Shown here in pieces: positions 1 to 8,323 of a DNA stretch of 64,000 bases. The stretch spans positions 171,016 to 235,015 of the forward strand of contig KV835892.1 of NCBI GenBank assembly GCA_001838165.1, written 5' to 3'. The notes below the pieces were generated by a model. That model was not told where the DNA came from. It searched no databases and saw only the letters and a list, made by a program, of their open reading frames with translations. The DNA comes from Actinomyces sp. HMSC035G02 (lineage in GTDB: Bacteria; Actinomycetota; Actinomycetes; Actinomycetales; Actinomycetaceae). A program made the translations under genes and the position numbers. The first letter of the stretch is position 1, and every line of letters begins with the position of its first letter.

Positions 1-617
1 ACGCGGGTCTTCGTTCCCGCTGATCCGACGACGATCTTCCACAGTGCCGCAACACCGGCGGAGACGAAGGAGAGCGCAAGCGCAAAAACCGCGGCGTGCA
101 GTCCCACGGAACCGACCAATGCTCCCAAGACCGGACCCAGCTTGACGTCACCGCCACCCATGCCGCCGGGCAAGCGATTCAACAAAGCAATCGGCACGAA
201 CCAAATGAGCGCACCGATGAGCGCTCCAAAGAGCCGCTCCTGCCACAGCGGGGAAATGACGCCACTGACGGCCAGGCCGAGGACAACGCCGATCGCCATC
301 GCAACCGTGTATGCGTTCGGCAACCGATGGGTGCGAGCGTCAACGTAAGCGCTCAGCGCGCCGATCATCGCGACTGTCATCACACCGGGCATGCCGGGAC
401 GCATCTGTGCCGCGACAAAAAAGATTGCTCCGACGATGCCCGCGCTCCACACGATCGCGTTGCGCGTGAGCGGCTTTTGCGTCGCTTCAATAAAGTAGCG
501 GCGCTGAATCTTCCACCCCGAACGCCACAGCCAGTAAAGAACGACGATCCAGGTGAGAAAACCGGAGATTAAAGACAGATCACCGCTCAGCCACGGCGGC
601 AGCAACGTCGGAATCAC
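1..617 (-). CDS. Type IV prepilin peptidase (A24 family), C-terminus cut by window edge
   Basis: An integral-membrane aspartyl peptidase that would cleave the leader of type IV pilin-like prepilins. The 205 residues in the window start at a GTG (615-617) that overlaps the aroE stop by 4 bases, so the gene is translationally coupled to aroE. The two family catalytic aspartates are visible: Asp93 in an A-Y-V-D-A-R-T-H-R-L-P-N context and Asp157 in the G-G-G-D-V-K-L motif. Several hydrophobic segments surround them. No N-methyltransferase cysteine region is seen in the first 60 residues, so this looks like the short, peptidase-only form. The same gene sits beside aroE in Mycobacterium tuberculosis. 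The reading frame runs off the left edge without a stop. Confidence 0.85.
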   Translation of the reverse strand, partial: MIPTLLPPWLSGDLSLISGFLTWIVVLYWLWRSGWKIQRRYFIEATQKPLTRNAIVWSAGIVGAIFFVAAQMRPGMPGVMTVAMIGALSAYVDARTHRLPNAYTVAMAIGVVLGLAVSGVISPLWQERLFGALIGALIWFVPIALLNRLPGGMGGGDVKLGPVLGALVGSVGLHAAVFALALSFVSAGVAALWKIVVGSAGTKTR

Positions 618-1483
618 GAGGCAGCCCCTCCCCCGCTGACCCGGGCGCGTCGAGCAAGCTCCGCCTCCAGTGCGCCACGCATGACATCGGTCTTCGGGGT
701 GCGGCCCGTCATCAGCTGTACCTGCGCTGCCGCCTGGAAGACGAGCATGTCGGTGCCTTCGGCGACAATGCCACCGTTCCTTTCGAAAGCACTGCGTAGC
801 GCCGTCTCGCGAGGAGAGTAAACAACGTCGAGGAGAATCTGGCCCTCGCGAACTGTCATGTGCTCGGCGAGCGGGTCAGCAACACCGGCGGGCAACGTCG
901 AGATCACGAGGTCAGCACCGCTGATAGCACGAAGAACTGCGTCGTGATCTGACCACAGCACCTGATCGATGCTGACCCCCAGTCGCGAGGACGCTGCGAC
1001 GACAGAACCGGGTCCGCCGAAACGGCGCGCGGCGACGGTGGAGGTCACAATGCCAAGTTCGCCGAGCGCGGCAAGCGCAGACGAGGCGGTGGCTCGGGCC
1101 CCGAGCACGACGGCGCTTGTGGGGAGCGCTCGATCGGCCTGTGAGCACGCACGGCGAATCGCCGAAGAAATCCCCGTGACATCCGTGTTGAAACCGGCAA
1201 GGACCCCTGAAGACGGAACGACCGTATTGACGGCGCCCACAGCGCTTGCCAGCGGATCGATCGCATCGAGCAACGGCATGACTGCCTGCTTGCAGGGCAT
1301 CGTCACCGACAGACCCGCGCAGTCACCGCCAAGGCCGCCAATGAACCGGGGCAGTGAGTCTGCGTCCTGCTCGAGGCGGTGGTATTCCCAGCCATCGATG
1401 CCGATTTGGGCCCAAGCAGCCCGATGAATCACCGGCGACAGGGAGTGTTCAATCGGCGACCCGATGACCGCGGCCCAGGTCAT
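614..1483 (-). CDS. aroE: Shikimate dehydrogenase
   Basis: Reduces 3-dehydroshikimate to shikimate with NADPH in aromatic amino-acid synthesis, in the cytoplasm. The 289-residue length fits the family. The N-terminal substrate domain shows the S-L-S motif at residues 14-16, the catalytic lysine at Lys65 (V-T-M-P-C-K), an A-V-N-T motif near 84 and Asp101 in G-F-N-T-D. The nucleotide-binding loop reads V-L-G-A-R-A-T-A around residues 127-133; the usual loop is G-A-G-(G/A)-T-A, so an arginine replaces a loop glycine here. The start ATG overlaps the mltG stop by 4 bases and the stop overlaps the prepilin peptidase start by 4 bases. Confidence 0.93.
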   Translation of the reverse strand: MTWAAVIGSPIEHSLSPVIHRAAWAQIGIDGWEYHRLEQDADSLPRFIGGLGGDCAGLSVTMPCKQAVMPLLDAIDPLASAVGAVNTVVPSSGVLAGFNTDVTGISSAIRRACSQADRALPTSAVVLGARATASSALAALGELGIVTSTVAARRFGGPGSVVAASSRLGVSIDQVLWSDHDAVLRAISGADLVISTLPAGVADPLAEHMTVREGQILLDVVYSPRETALRSAFERNGGIVAEGTDMLVFQAAAQVQLMTGRTPKTDVMRGALEAELARRARVSGGGAAS

Positions 1484-2916
1484 GACGTCTTACACTCGTC
1501 CGGATGGGCGGAGCAGTAAGCCGTCAGCTTGTCGCGGTTCTTCTCCTGCTCTTCAAGCGTGGAGGCAAACAGCGTTTCGCCGGTGTCCAGGTTGACCGTC
1601 ACGAAGTACAGCCACGTTCCCTCGGCGGGGTTGAGCACAGCCTCGATTGCCTTCTCGCTCGGCTGGCCAATCGGGGTTGGAGGAAGTCCGGCGTGCAGGC
1701 GCGTGTTGTACGGATTGTCGTTATCCAGATCCGCCTGGTCAGGCAAACCACTCGTCTTGCCAACGCCGTAGAGCACCGTCGAGTCCATACCGAGCATGCC
1801 CTTCGTCTCGCCGTTCGTATCGGCCAGACGATTCTCGATGACGCGAGCGACCATCGGCCTGTACTTGTCGATATTCATCTCGCCATCCACAATCGAGGCC
1901 TTGATCAAGACGGTCTGGCGATCCGCGGGGGCGACGCCAAGACGATCAAGCTCATCGATGGTGCCCTTCACCATCCGCGCGATGACGGTCGTCGGCGTGT
2001 CTTCCTCGGACACCTCGTAGGAACCGGGCAGCAGCCAGCCTTCCACATTCCCCCCGGCTTCGGAGGGCAGGCCAATGGCTTCTGTGTCAGCAAAAGCGGC
2101 GTCGACCTCAGATTCCGTGACACCCATGATGTCGATGATGCGCTGCTTGATTTCCGATTTCTTCTGTCCCGACTTGATAGTAATCGTCGAATCGAGGCGG
2201 TTCGTTTCATCCAGCAGCGCGGCGAGCGCGCCAGCGGCATTCATCTGCAGCTTCAACCGGTAGGTACCGGGGCGGATGGACGTCGACGCACGGTTGTTCT
2301 CAAATTGACGGACAAACGCACCGACCGACTTAATAACACCCGCATCCACGAGCGTCTGGCCGATATCGCGACCGGACGAGTTCTCAGCGATGGTCACCTC
2401 GACTGAGCCAGAGCCCGGCCCGGGGAAATCATCGGATGAGGTCGTCGACGAGTTGAAGAGCTGATCGTAGGCGACGTAGCTGGCACCGACCAGCAAGCCG
2501 AGAACCAGAACGATAATGAAGAAGGATCGCACCCGACGGCGACGCTTGCGCTTGCGCGCCGCTCGTCGTTCACTGGCGAGGCGGCGAGAACGCATACCCG
2601 TTGTCTCAGAAGGCGATTCTGCGCCCTGCACTGCACTGCGCTGACGCAGCGCCGCACCGGACACGCGAGGAGTCGCGCCCGTATCCGTCACCTCGTCGAA
2701 AGAAGGAAGTGTGCGCTCACCCCGCGCCGTGACCGAAACGGGCACCACGGCCTCGGCACGTGAAGAACCGTCACGCACGTCGGTTCCCGCAGCGGGCGTC
2801 GCGGTCGCGTCCTGCGATGCATGCTGCTCGTGTAGCTCGGCATCGGAATAGACCTTTTGCTCGCCGGAATGAATCTCGCGGCGAGAACGGAAGGGGTAAG
2901 GGGGAGGCGTACTCAT
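1480..2916 (-). CDS. mltG: Endolytic murein transglycosylase MltG (YceG-like)
   Basis: A membrane-anchored lytic transglycosylase thought to cut nascent glycan strands and so set their length. The 478-residue protein has a long charged cytoplasmic N-terminus, an Arg/Lys-rich stop-transfer stretch near 118-130, one membrane segment at about 131-154, and an extracellular YceG domain. The catalytic-region motif reads A-S-I-V-D-G-E near residues 338-344; the first Glu of the common A-S-I-V-E-K-E form is Asp, while the second, more invariant Glu is kept. A Y-N-T-R...G-L-P-P motif follows. It is joined by 4-base overlaps to ruvX upstream and aroE downstream. The cytoplasmic tail is longer than in E. 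coli MltG, as is common in actinobacteria. Confidence 0.92.
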   Translation of the reverse strand: MSTPPPYPFRSRREIHSGEQKVYSDAELHEQHASQDATATPAAGTDVRDGSSRAEAVVPVSVTARGERTLPSFDEVTDTGATPRVSGAALRQRSAVQGAESPSETTGMRSRRLASERRAARKRKRRRRVRSFFIIVLVLGLLVGASYVAYDQLFNSSTTSSDDFPGPGSGSVEVTIAENSSGRDIGQTLVDAGVIKSVGAFVRQFENNRASTSIRPGTYRLKLQMNAAGALAALLDETNRLDSTITIKSGQKKSEIKQRIIDIMGVTESEVDAAFADTEAIGLPSEAGGNVEGWLLPGSYEVSEEDTPTTVIARMVKGTIDELDRLGVAPADRQTVLIKASIVDGEMNIDKYRPMVARVIENRLADTNGETKGMLGMDSTVLYGVGKTSGLPDQADLDNDNPYNTRLHAGLPPTPIGQPSEKAIEAVLNPAEGTWLYFVTVNLDTGETLFASTLEEQEKNRDKLTAYCSAHPDECKTS

Positions 2917-3401
2917 GCGTGCGCTCCTTCACTTGGCTCGAGGATGATTTCCTCACCGGGAGCTCGACCGCTCATGCGCTCGAGCTCGAGTGCCTGTTCC
3001 AAAATGATCTGCGCCGCGACTTGGTCAATAACGCTGCGATGCTCGATCTCTGGGATACCGGAGGCACGCAGCCGCGCGTGTGCCTGGTTGGAAGTCATGC
3101 GTTCGTCGACCATCGCCACACGAACGTCGGGAACAAGCTTCTTGATGCGGCGCGCATACTTGCGCGCCCCCTTCGCAGAGATCCCCTCTCCCCCGCGCAG
3201 GTGCCGGGGAAGTCCGACAATCACTTCGATCGCGTCGTGGCTACGCACGATGTCGGCCAAGCGATCAAGATCAGACAGATCGGGAGCCCTGTGAAGGGTT
3301 TCGACGGGCATCGTGAGGATGCCGTCAGGGTCGCACCGGCTGACGCCGACACGCACGGTGCCGACGTCCACGCCGATACGAATGCCCCGACGGATGCTCA
3401 C
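2913..3401 (-). CDS. ruvX: Putative Holliday junction resolvase RuvX (YqgF)
   Basis: An RNase H-fold protein linked to rRNA maturation and Holliday-junction resolution. The 162 residues open with the family motif G-V-D-V-G-T-x-R-V-G-V, with the first metal-binding aspartate at Asp12. V-G-L-P follows in mid-protein and V-D-E-R-M-T-S near residue 97 carries the second acidic residue. The GTG start overlaps the alaS stop by 4 bases and the stop overlaps the mltG ATG by 4 bases. The alaS-ruvX-mltG-aroE order is the usual actinobacterial order. Confidence 0.92.
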   Translation of the reverse strand: MSIRRGIRIGVDVGTVRVGVSRCDPDGILTMPVETLHRAPDLSDLDRLADIVRSHDAIEVIVGLPRHLRGGEGISAKGARKYARRIKKLVPDVRVAMVDERMTSNQAHARLRASGIPEIEHRSVIDQVAAQIILEQALELERMSGRAPGEEIILEPSEGAHA

Positions 3402-6106
3402 AGAGCCTCGATTTCCTTGCGAATCGCGTCGATCGCGTCCGCAATGCCCTCAGGCTTGGTGCCGCCACCCTGGGCAATGTCGTCACGGCCACCGCCGCCA
3501 CCGCCCATGTACTTGCCGACGGCGCGGACAAGAGCACCGGCCTTCACCGACGCCTCGCGCGCTGCCTCGTTCGTCGCGACGACAAGCGAGGGCTTGCCGC
3601 CGACAACACCACCGAGGGCGACGACGGTTCCGCGCTCATTGCCGAGGCGGTCGCGCACATCGAGCGCAAGGGTACGCAGAGCATCCGCAGACGGCATCTC
3701 ACCAACCGCTGACGCAACGACCGTCACGGGACCGACGGCCTTCGCGGAAGCTGCCAGATCGGCACCCTGGCTCAGAGCCTGTGCGGTGCGGGCCTTCTCG
3801 AGCTCCTTCTCGGACTCGCGCAGCTTGGCCAGCAGCGACTCAATGCGCTCAGGCAGTTCATCGGCGCGGCCGCCCACAAGCTGAGAGAGCTGATTGACGA
3901 GAGCGTGTTCCTTCGCCTGGAACTCGTACGCACCGTCGCCGACCAAAGCGTCAATACGGCGCACGCCCGAGCCGACGGATCCCTCAGACAGCACCGTGAT
4001 ACGACCAATGTGACCGGTCGTGGGCACGTGAGTGCCACCGCAGAGCTCACGGTCGAAGCCATCGCCGATGGTGACAACGCGGACCTCGGAGCCGTACTTC
4101 TCACCGAACAGTGCGATCGCACCGGCTTCACGCGCGGCATCGAGGCTCATGACCTCGGTGGTCACGGCCAGGTCTTCTGCGAGCTTTTCGTTGACAAGAG
4201 CCTCGATGTCGCTGAGCTGCGAGCCCTCGAGAGCGGATCCGTGACGGAAGTCGAAGCGCAGGCGCGACGGGGAGTTCTCCGAACCCGCCTGAGTCGCGTC
4301 CTCCGACACGACATTCCGCAGTCCCGCGTACACCATGTGCGTGGCGGTGTGGGCGCGCGCGATCGCGAGGCGACGCTGACCGTCGATCTCGGCGTAAGCC
4401 TTCTCGCCCACCGTGATTCCACCCTCGGTGAGGGTACCGCGGTGAACGCTCAGGCCACGAATAGGAGCCTGCACGTCGTGAACCTCAACGACACCGCCTC
4501 CGGCGAGACGGATCGTGCCGTGGTCGGCGAGCTGACCACCCATTTCTGCGTAGAAGGGCGTGCGGTCGAGGATGACCTCAACCTCGGCAGGGGTGCTCGC
4601 AGCGGGAGCCGCCACACCGTCGACGAGCAGAGCCTCAACGGTGGCCTCGGCGGCCTGCTCCGTGTAGCCCAGGAACGTCGAGCCGCCACCCATCGCCTTC
4701 TCAATGTCATGGAAGACGCGAACGTCGGTGTGTCCGGTCTTCTTCGAGCGAGCGTCGGCGCGTGCGCGCTCCTTCTGCTCGGCCATCAGAGAGCGGAAGC
4801 CCTCCTCGTCGACGGACACGCCCTGCTCAGCGGCCATCTCGAGGGTCAGATCGATCGGGAAACCGTAGGTGTCGTGCAGCGAGAACGCCGACGCACCAGA
4901 AATGACGGGCGCACCCTTTGCTTCCTTGGCCGTCGCAACAGCGGCGTCGAGGATCGTCGTACCGGCGCTGAGAGTGCGACGGAACGCGTCTTCTTCCGCG
5001 TAAGCAACCTCGGAGATCGTCTTCCAGTTGGTCTCCAGCTCGGGGTACGACACCTTCATCGCGTCCTTCGACGCCGTGAGCAGCGTGGGCATCGTCGCCT
5101 CGTCGACGCCGAGCAGACGCATCGAGCGAACCGCGCGGCGGATCAGGCGGCGCAGCACGTAGCCGCGGCCATCGTTGCCGGGACGCACCCCGTCTCCGAT
5201 GAGCATAAGGGAGGAACGCACGTGGTCGGCCACGACGCGCATGCGCACGTCGTCGTCGTAAGCAGCGCCGGCCTCGGGGCCCGCAGCGCCCAGGCCGTAA
5301 CGCTTACCGCTCATCTGCATGGCGGCCTCGATGACGGGGAAGACCTCGTCAATCTCGTACATGTTCGGCTTGTCTTGCATGACGAAGGCCAAACGCTCCA
5401 GGCCAGCGCCCGTATCGATCGCCTTCTTGTCCAGCTCGCCCAGCAGCGGATAGTCCTTGCCGGAGCCCTCACCTCGCATGTACTGGTCGAAGACCAGGTT
5501 CCACACCTCAAGGTAGCGGTCGCCACCCGGGTCGACGGTGCCACCCACGGCCTCGGGGCCGTACTCGGGACCGCGGTCGTAGTGCCACTCGGCGCAGGGA
5601 CCCGCAGGGCCCGGCTGGCCGGTATCCCAGAAGTTCTCCTCGCGAGGCAGGCGCACGATGTGCTTCGGGTCCATGCCGACCTGCTTGGTCAGCACGTCGA
5701 AAGCTTCCTCGTCCTGGTCCCAAATCGTCACCCAGAAGCGATCGCCATCCAGGCCGTACTTACCCTCGTCGCGCGAACCCGTCAGCAGGTCCCACGCATA
5801 GTTGATCGCGCCTTCCTTGAAGTAATCGCCGAAGGAGAAGTTGCCGTTCATCTGGAAGAACGTGCCGTGACGGGTCGTCTTGCCGACGTTGTCGATGTCG
5901 TTCGTGCGAATGCACTTCTGCACCGACGCGGCGCGCGGCCACGGCGCGGGCTCAACACCCGTGATGTAGGGGATGAACGGAACCATGCCCGCGATCGTAA
6001 ACAGAATCGAGGGCTCCGGAGAGACGAGAGAAACGGAAGGACGAATCTCATGACCCTGCTTCTCGAAGTAGTCGAGCCAGCGGGTGCGGATTTCAGACGT
6101 ACGCAT
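3398..6106 (-). CDS. alaS: Alanyl-tRNA synthetase
   Basis: Charges tRNA-Ala and edits mischarged Ser/Gly-tRNA-Ala. I place the start at the ATG at 6104-6106 (M-R-T-S-E-I-R-T-R-W), because a G-rich ribosome-binding site lies just upstream and family homology begins there; the open frame extends 31 codons further without homology. The protein is 902 residues. It has an N-terminal class II catalytic domain, an editing domain with H-T-A-T-H at 586-590 and the zinc-ligand motif C-G-G-T-H beginning at Cys689, and a glycine-rich C-Ala tail (G-G-G-G-G-G-R near the end). It is the first gene of the five-gene chain ending in the prepilin peptidase. Confidence 0.96.
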   Translation of the reverse strand: MRTSEIRTRWLDYFEKQGHEIRPSVSLVSPEPSILFTIAGMVPFIPYITGVEPAPWPRAASVQKCIRTNDIDNVGKTTRHGTFFQMNGNFSFGDYFKEGAINYAWDLLTGSRDEGKYGLDGDRFWVTIWDQDEEAFDVLTKQVGMDPKHIVRLPREENFWDTGQPGPAGPCAEWHYDRGPEYGPEAVGGTVDPGGDRYLEVWNLVFDQYMRGEGSGKDYPLLGELDKKAIDTGAGLERLAFVMQDKPNMYEIDEVFPVIEAAMQMSGKRYGLGAAGPEAGAAYDDDVRMRVVADHVRSSLMLIGDGVRPGNDGRGYVLRRLIRRAVRSMRLLGVDEATMPTLLTASKDAMKVSYPELETNWKTISEVAYAEEDAFRRTLSAGTTILDAAVATAKEAKGAPVISGASAFSLHDTYGFPIDLTLEMAAEQGVSVDEEGFRSLMAEQKERARADARSKKTGHTDVRVFHDIEKAMGGGSTFLGYTEQAAEATVEALLVDGVAAPAASTPAEVEVILDRTPFYAEMGGQLADHGTIRLAGGGVVEVHDVQAPIRGLSVHRGTLTEGGITVGEKAYAEIDGQRRLAIARAHTATHMVYAGLRNVVSEDATQAGSENSPSRLRFDFRHGSALEGSQLSDIEALVNEKLAEDLAVTTEVMSLDAAREAGAIALFGEKYGSEVRVVTIGDGFDRELCGGTHVPTTGHIGRITVLSEGSVGSGVRRIDALVGDGAYEFQAKEHALVNQLSQLVGGRADELPERIESLLAKLRESEKELEKARTAQALSQGADLAASAKAVGPVTVVASAVGEMPSADALRTLALDVRDRLGNERGTVVALGGVVGGKPSLVVATNEAAREASVKAGALVRAVGKYMGGGGGGRDDIAQGGGTKPEGIADAIDAIRKEIEAL

Positions 6107-6176
6107 AGTCCCCCATGTTAGACGGTTCGTGCCCCTTGCGGCACATCGGCACGCGCAAGCGGACAGTGGGATGAAA

Positions 6177-6214
6177 GAAAAAACCGCGCCCCCGAGCAAC
6201 GCTCGGGGGCGCGG
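6177..6214 (-). terminator. Rho-independent terminator of rpsD
   Basis: A perfect 14-base-pair GC-rich stem (6184-6197 with 6201-6214) with a 3-base loop is followed, on the minus strand, by a run of six U (6178-6183). It lies 12 bases after the rpsD stop and before alaS, so it separates rpsD transcription from the alaS operon. Confidence 0.92.
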
Positions 6215-6226
6215 AGTTGACTAGTG

Positions 6227-6850
6227 TCAGCGCGAGTAGTGCTCGACGACCATCTGGACGTCGACGGTCACGGGGACCTCAGCGCGCTTGGGGCGACGCA
6301 CCAGGGTCGCCTTGAGGCGGGACAGATCGACATCCAGGTACTCAGGGACGGCGGGCAGCACGTCGCGGTGAATACCTTCAGCAGCGATCTCGAAGGGAAC
6401 CGTGGTCTGGGACTTCGGCTTGACCTGCAGGGTCTGGCCGGGCTTCACGCGGAAGGACGGACGGTCGACGATCTTGCCGTCAACGAGAATGTGACGGTGC
6501 ACGACGAACTGGCGGGCCTGCTGGATGGTGCGGGCGAAGCCAGCGCGCAGGACCAGGGCGTCGAGACGCATCTCGAGCAGCTCGACCAGGTTCTCACCGG
6601 TCAGGCCGGCGGTGCGACGGGCCTCTTCGAAGGCGCGGCGCAGCTGCGACTCACGGATGCCGTACTGAGCGCGCAGACGCTGCTTTTCCTTCAGACGAAC
6701 GGCGTAGTCGGAGTCCTGGCGGCGGCGGGTGCGGCCGTGCTCACCGGGGCCGTAGGGACGCTTCTCGAAGTAGCGAACGGCCTTGGGGGTCAGGGCCAGA
6801 CCGAGGGCGCGGGACTCACGCACCTGCTTGCGGGAACGATTCGTTGCCAT
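6227..6850 (-). CDS. rpsD: 30S ribosomal protein S4
   Basis: A primary 16S rRNA-binding protein of the small subunit, involved in 30S assembly and decoding fidelity. The 207 residues include the N-terminal S4 region without the four zinc-ligand cysteines (zinc-independent form) and the S4 RNA-binding domain from about residue 95 (R-L-D-A-L-V-L-R-A-G-F-A). A GGAAGAAG ribosome-binding site precedes the ATG. The gene is solitary here, as in mycobacteria-like actinobacteria where it can lie outside the alpha operon. It has its own strong terminator and probably its own promoter inside the end of rarA. Confidence 0.96.
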   Translation of the reverse strand: MATNRSRKQVRESRALGLALTPKAVRYFEKRPYGPGEHGRTRRRQDSDYAVRLKEKQRLRAQYGIRESQLRRAFEEARRTAGLTGENLVELLEMRLDALVLRAGFARTIQQARQFVVHRHILVDGKIVDRPSFRVKPGQTLQVKPKSQTTVPFEIAAEGIHRDVLPAVPEYLDVDLSRLKATLVRRPKRAEVPVTVDVQMVVEHYSR

Positions 6851-6874
6851 GTTTCTTCTTCCTGTTTCTCATGT

Positions 6875-6895
6875 CATGCCGGGATTCCCGGCATG
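6875..6895 (-). repeat. 21-base palindrome in the rpsD leader
   Basis: The sequence is a perfect inverted repeat (catgccggga / tcccggcatg) around one central base, ending about 25 bases before the rpsD start. As RNA it would form an 8-base-pair stem with a 5-base loop just upstream of the ribosome-binding site. It could be a leader hairpin (ribosomal protein autoregulation) or a DNA operator. Its function is not shown. Confidence 0.5.
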
Positions 6896-6966
6896 GGGCC
6901 AACTCCAGGATCGATCCGATCCGTCGGCTAAGGCCCCAGGTGCCCGCTGGTGCGGACAACTGTTAC

Positions 6967-6995
6967 ATCCTAGCGTCTTTTCAGCAGATTGCGAA
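6967..6995 (-). promoter_or_regulatory. Candidate rpsD promoter
   Basis: On the minus strand, TTCGCA (6990-6995), a 17-base spacer and TAGGAT (6967-6972) form a plausible sigma-A promoter overlapping the last codons of rarA. The transcript would start about 110 bases before rpsD and include the palindromic leader. This is a visual match only. Confidence 0.4.
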
Positions 6996-8313
6996 TCACA
7001 CCGAGCCTCTTCGTGAGCATCGCCTCATGTCCATTCTCCGTCGGCTCGTAATACCGGGTGCCTTCAAGGTCGTCCGGCAGGTACTGCTGAGCTGCGACGT
7101 GGTGGGGCTGATCGTGCGCGTAGAGGTACCCGTCGCCATGGCCGAGAGTCTTCGCACCGGCGTAGTGCGCGTCGCGCAAATGTGCGGGTACCGCTCCCCC
7201 GCGCCCGGCGCGAACATCCGCGATGGCGCGGTCAATCGCCAGATAGGTCGCGTTCGACTTCGGCGCAGTCGCAACGGCTACGACCGCCTGAGCGAGGAGT
7301 AGACGCGCCTCGGGCATGCCGATGAGCGCAACTCCCTGTGCGACACTCACGCAGGTGGTGAGCACCTCGGGAGCCGCCATGCCAATTTCCTCAGAAGCGG
7401 CAATCATGATGCGCCTCGCGATAAAGCGCGGGTCTTCCCCGGCCTCGATCATGCGGGCGAGGTAGTGGAGCGAGGCGTCCACGTCAGACCCGCGCATCGA
7501 CTTAATGAACGCGCTCGCAACATCGTAGTGCTGGTCCTTGCTCCACCGAACGAGGGCTTGATTCGCTGCTGCCTCGACGCTCACAACGGTGATCTCGCCA
7601 GAACCGTCGTCGCTGGCAACACCTGCCGCTGCCTCGAGGAGAGTCAATGACTTTCGTGCGTCAGATCCCGCCAGACGCACGAGGCCAGCAACTGCCTCGT
7701 CTGTGATGGAGAAGCGCCCCGCGAGACCGCGCTCATCCGCCAACGCACGGCGGATCAGTCCCTCGATCGCGTCCGAATCCAGGGGTCGAAGTGTCAGCAG
7801 GAGCGAGCGCGAGAGCAGCGGCGAAATGACCGAGAAAGACGGATTCTCCGTCGTGGCCGCGACGAGCACCACCCAGCGATTCTCAACCGCCGGAAGCAGC
7901 GAATCCTGCTGCGACTTCGAAAAGCGATGCACCTCATCAACAAACAGGATCGTTTCCTCTCCGCCGCTGGCGAGAGTTCGACGCGCATCATCCACGACCC
8001 GCCGGACGTCGCTCACTCCGGAAGAAACTGCGGACAGCTCGACGAAACGCCGCCCGGACGCACGCGCAATCAGATAAGCGAGGGTCGTCTTACCCGTTCC
8101 CGGCGGGCCCCACAGCACCACGGAAGAAACGGCGACGCCATCACTCGAACCCGGCGACAGGAGGCGGCGCAGCGGTGCCCCTTCACCGAGCAGATGAGAC
8201 TGTCCGACGACCTCGTCGAGGGTCGTTGGGCGCATACGAACGGCGAGGGGCGCGCCCGCGTTGAAAGCAGGCACGCCCGACTCGTCGACAGATTCAGAAT
8301 CAAACAGATCCAT
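6970..8313 (-). CDS. rarA: Replication-associated recombination protein A (MgsA/WHIP AAA+ ATPase)
   Basis: An AAA+ ATPase related to clamp loaders that acts at stalled replication forks. I choose the ATG at 8311-8313 (M-D-L-F-D-S), which avoids overlap with the upstream stop at 8324; the frame can extend 10 codons further. The protein is then 447 residues, typical of the family. The Walker A motif G-P-P-G-T-G-K-T is at about 69-76, and Walker B F-V-D-E-V-H-R-F with sensor T-T-E-N-P-S follow. The C-terminal MgsA domain contains R-G-G-A-V-P-x-H-L-R-D-A and a P-H-H motif. In M. tuberculosis rarA is also close to alaS. Confidence 0.93.
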   Translation of the reverse strand: MDLFDSESVDESGVPAFNAGAPLAVRMRPTTLDEVVGQSHLLGEGAPLRRLLSPGSSDGVAVSSVVLWGPPGTGKTTLAYLIARASGRRFVELSAVSSGVSDVRRVVDDARRTLASGGEETILFVDEVHRFSKSQQDSLLPAVENRWVVLVAATTENPSFSVISPLLSRSLLLTLRPLDSDAIEGLIRRALADERGLAGRFSITDEAVAGLVRLAGSDARKSLTLLEAAAGVASDDGSGEITVVSVEAAANQALVRWSKDQHYDVASAFIKSMRGSDVDASLHYLARMIEAGEDPRFIARRIMIAASEEIGMAAPEVLTTCVSVAQGVALIGMPEARLLLAQAVVAVATAPKSNATYLAIDRAIADVRAGRGGAVPAHLRDAHYAGAKTLGHGDGYLYAHDQPHHVAAQQYLPDDLEGTRYYEPTENGHEAMLTKRLGVIRNLLKRR

Positions 8314-8323
8314 GAAACCTAGC

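Noticed and set aside
3905-6121. Long plus-strand open frame (738 codons) opposite alaS
   Set aside because: It mirrors the alaS codons and its translation lacks any domain; this is the usual antisense openness of GC-rich genes.
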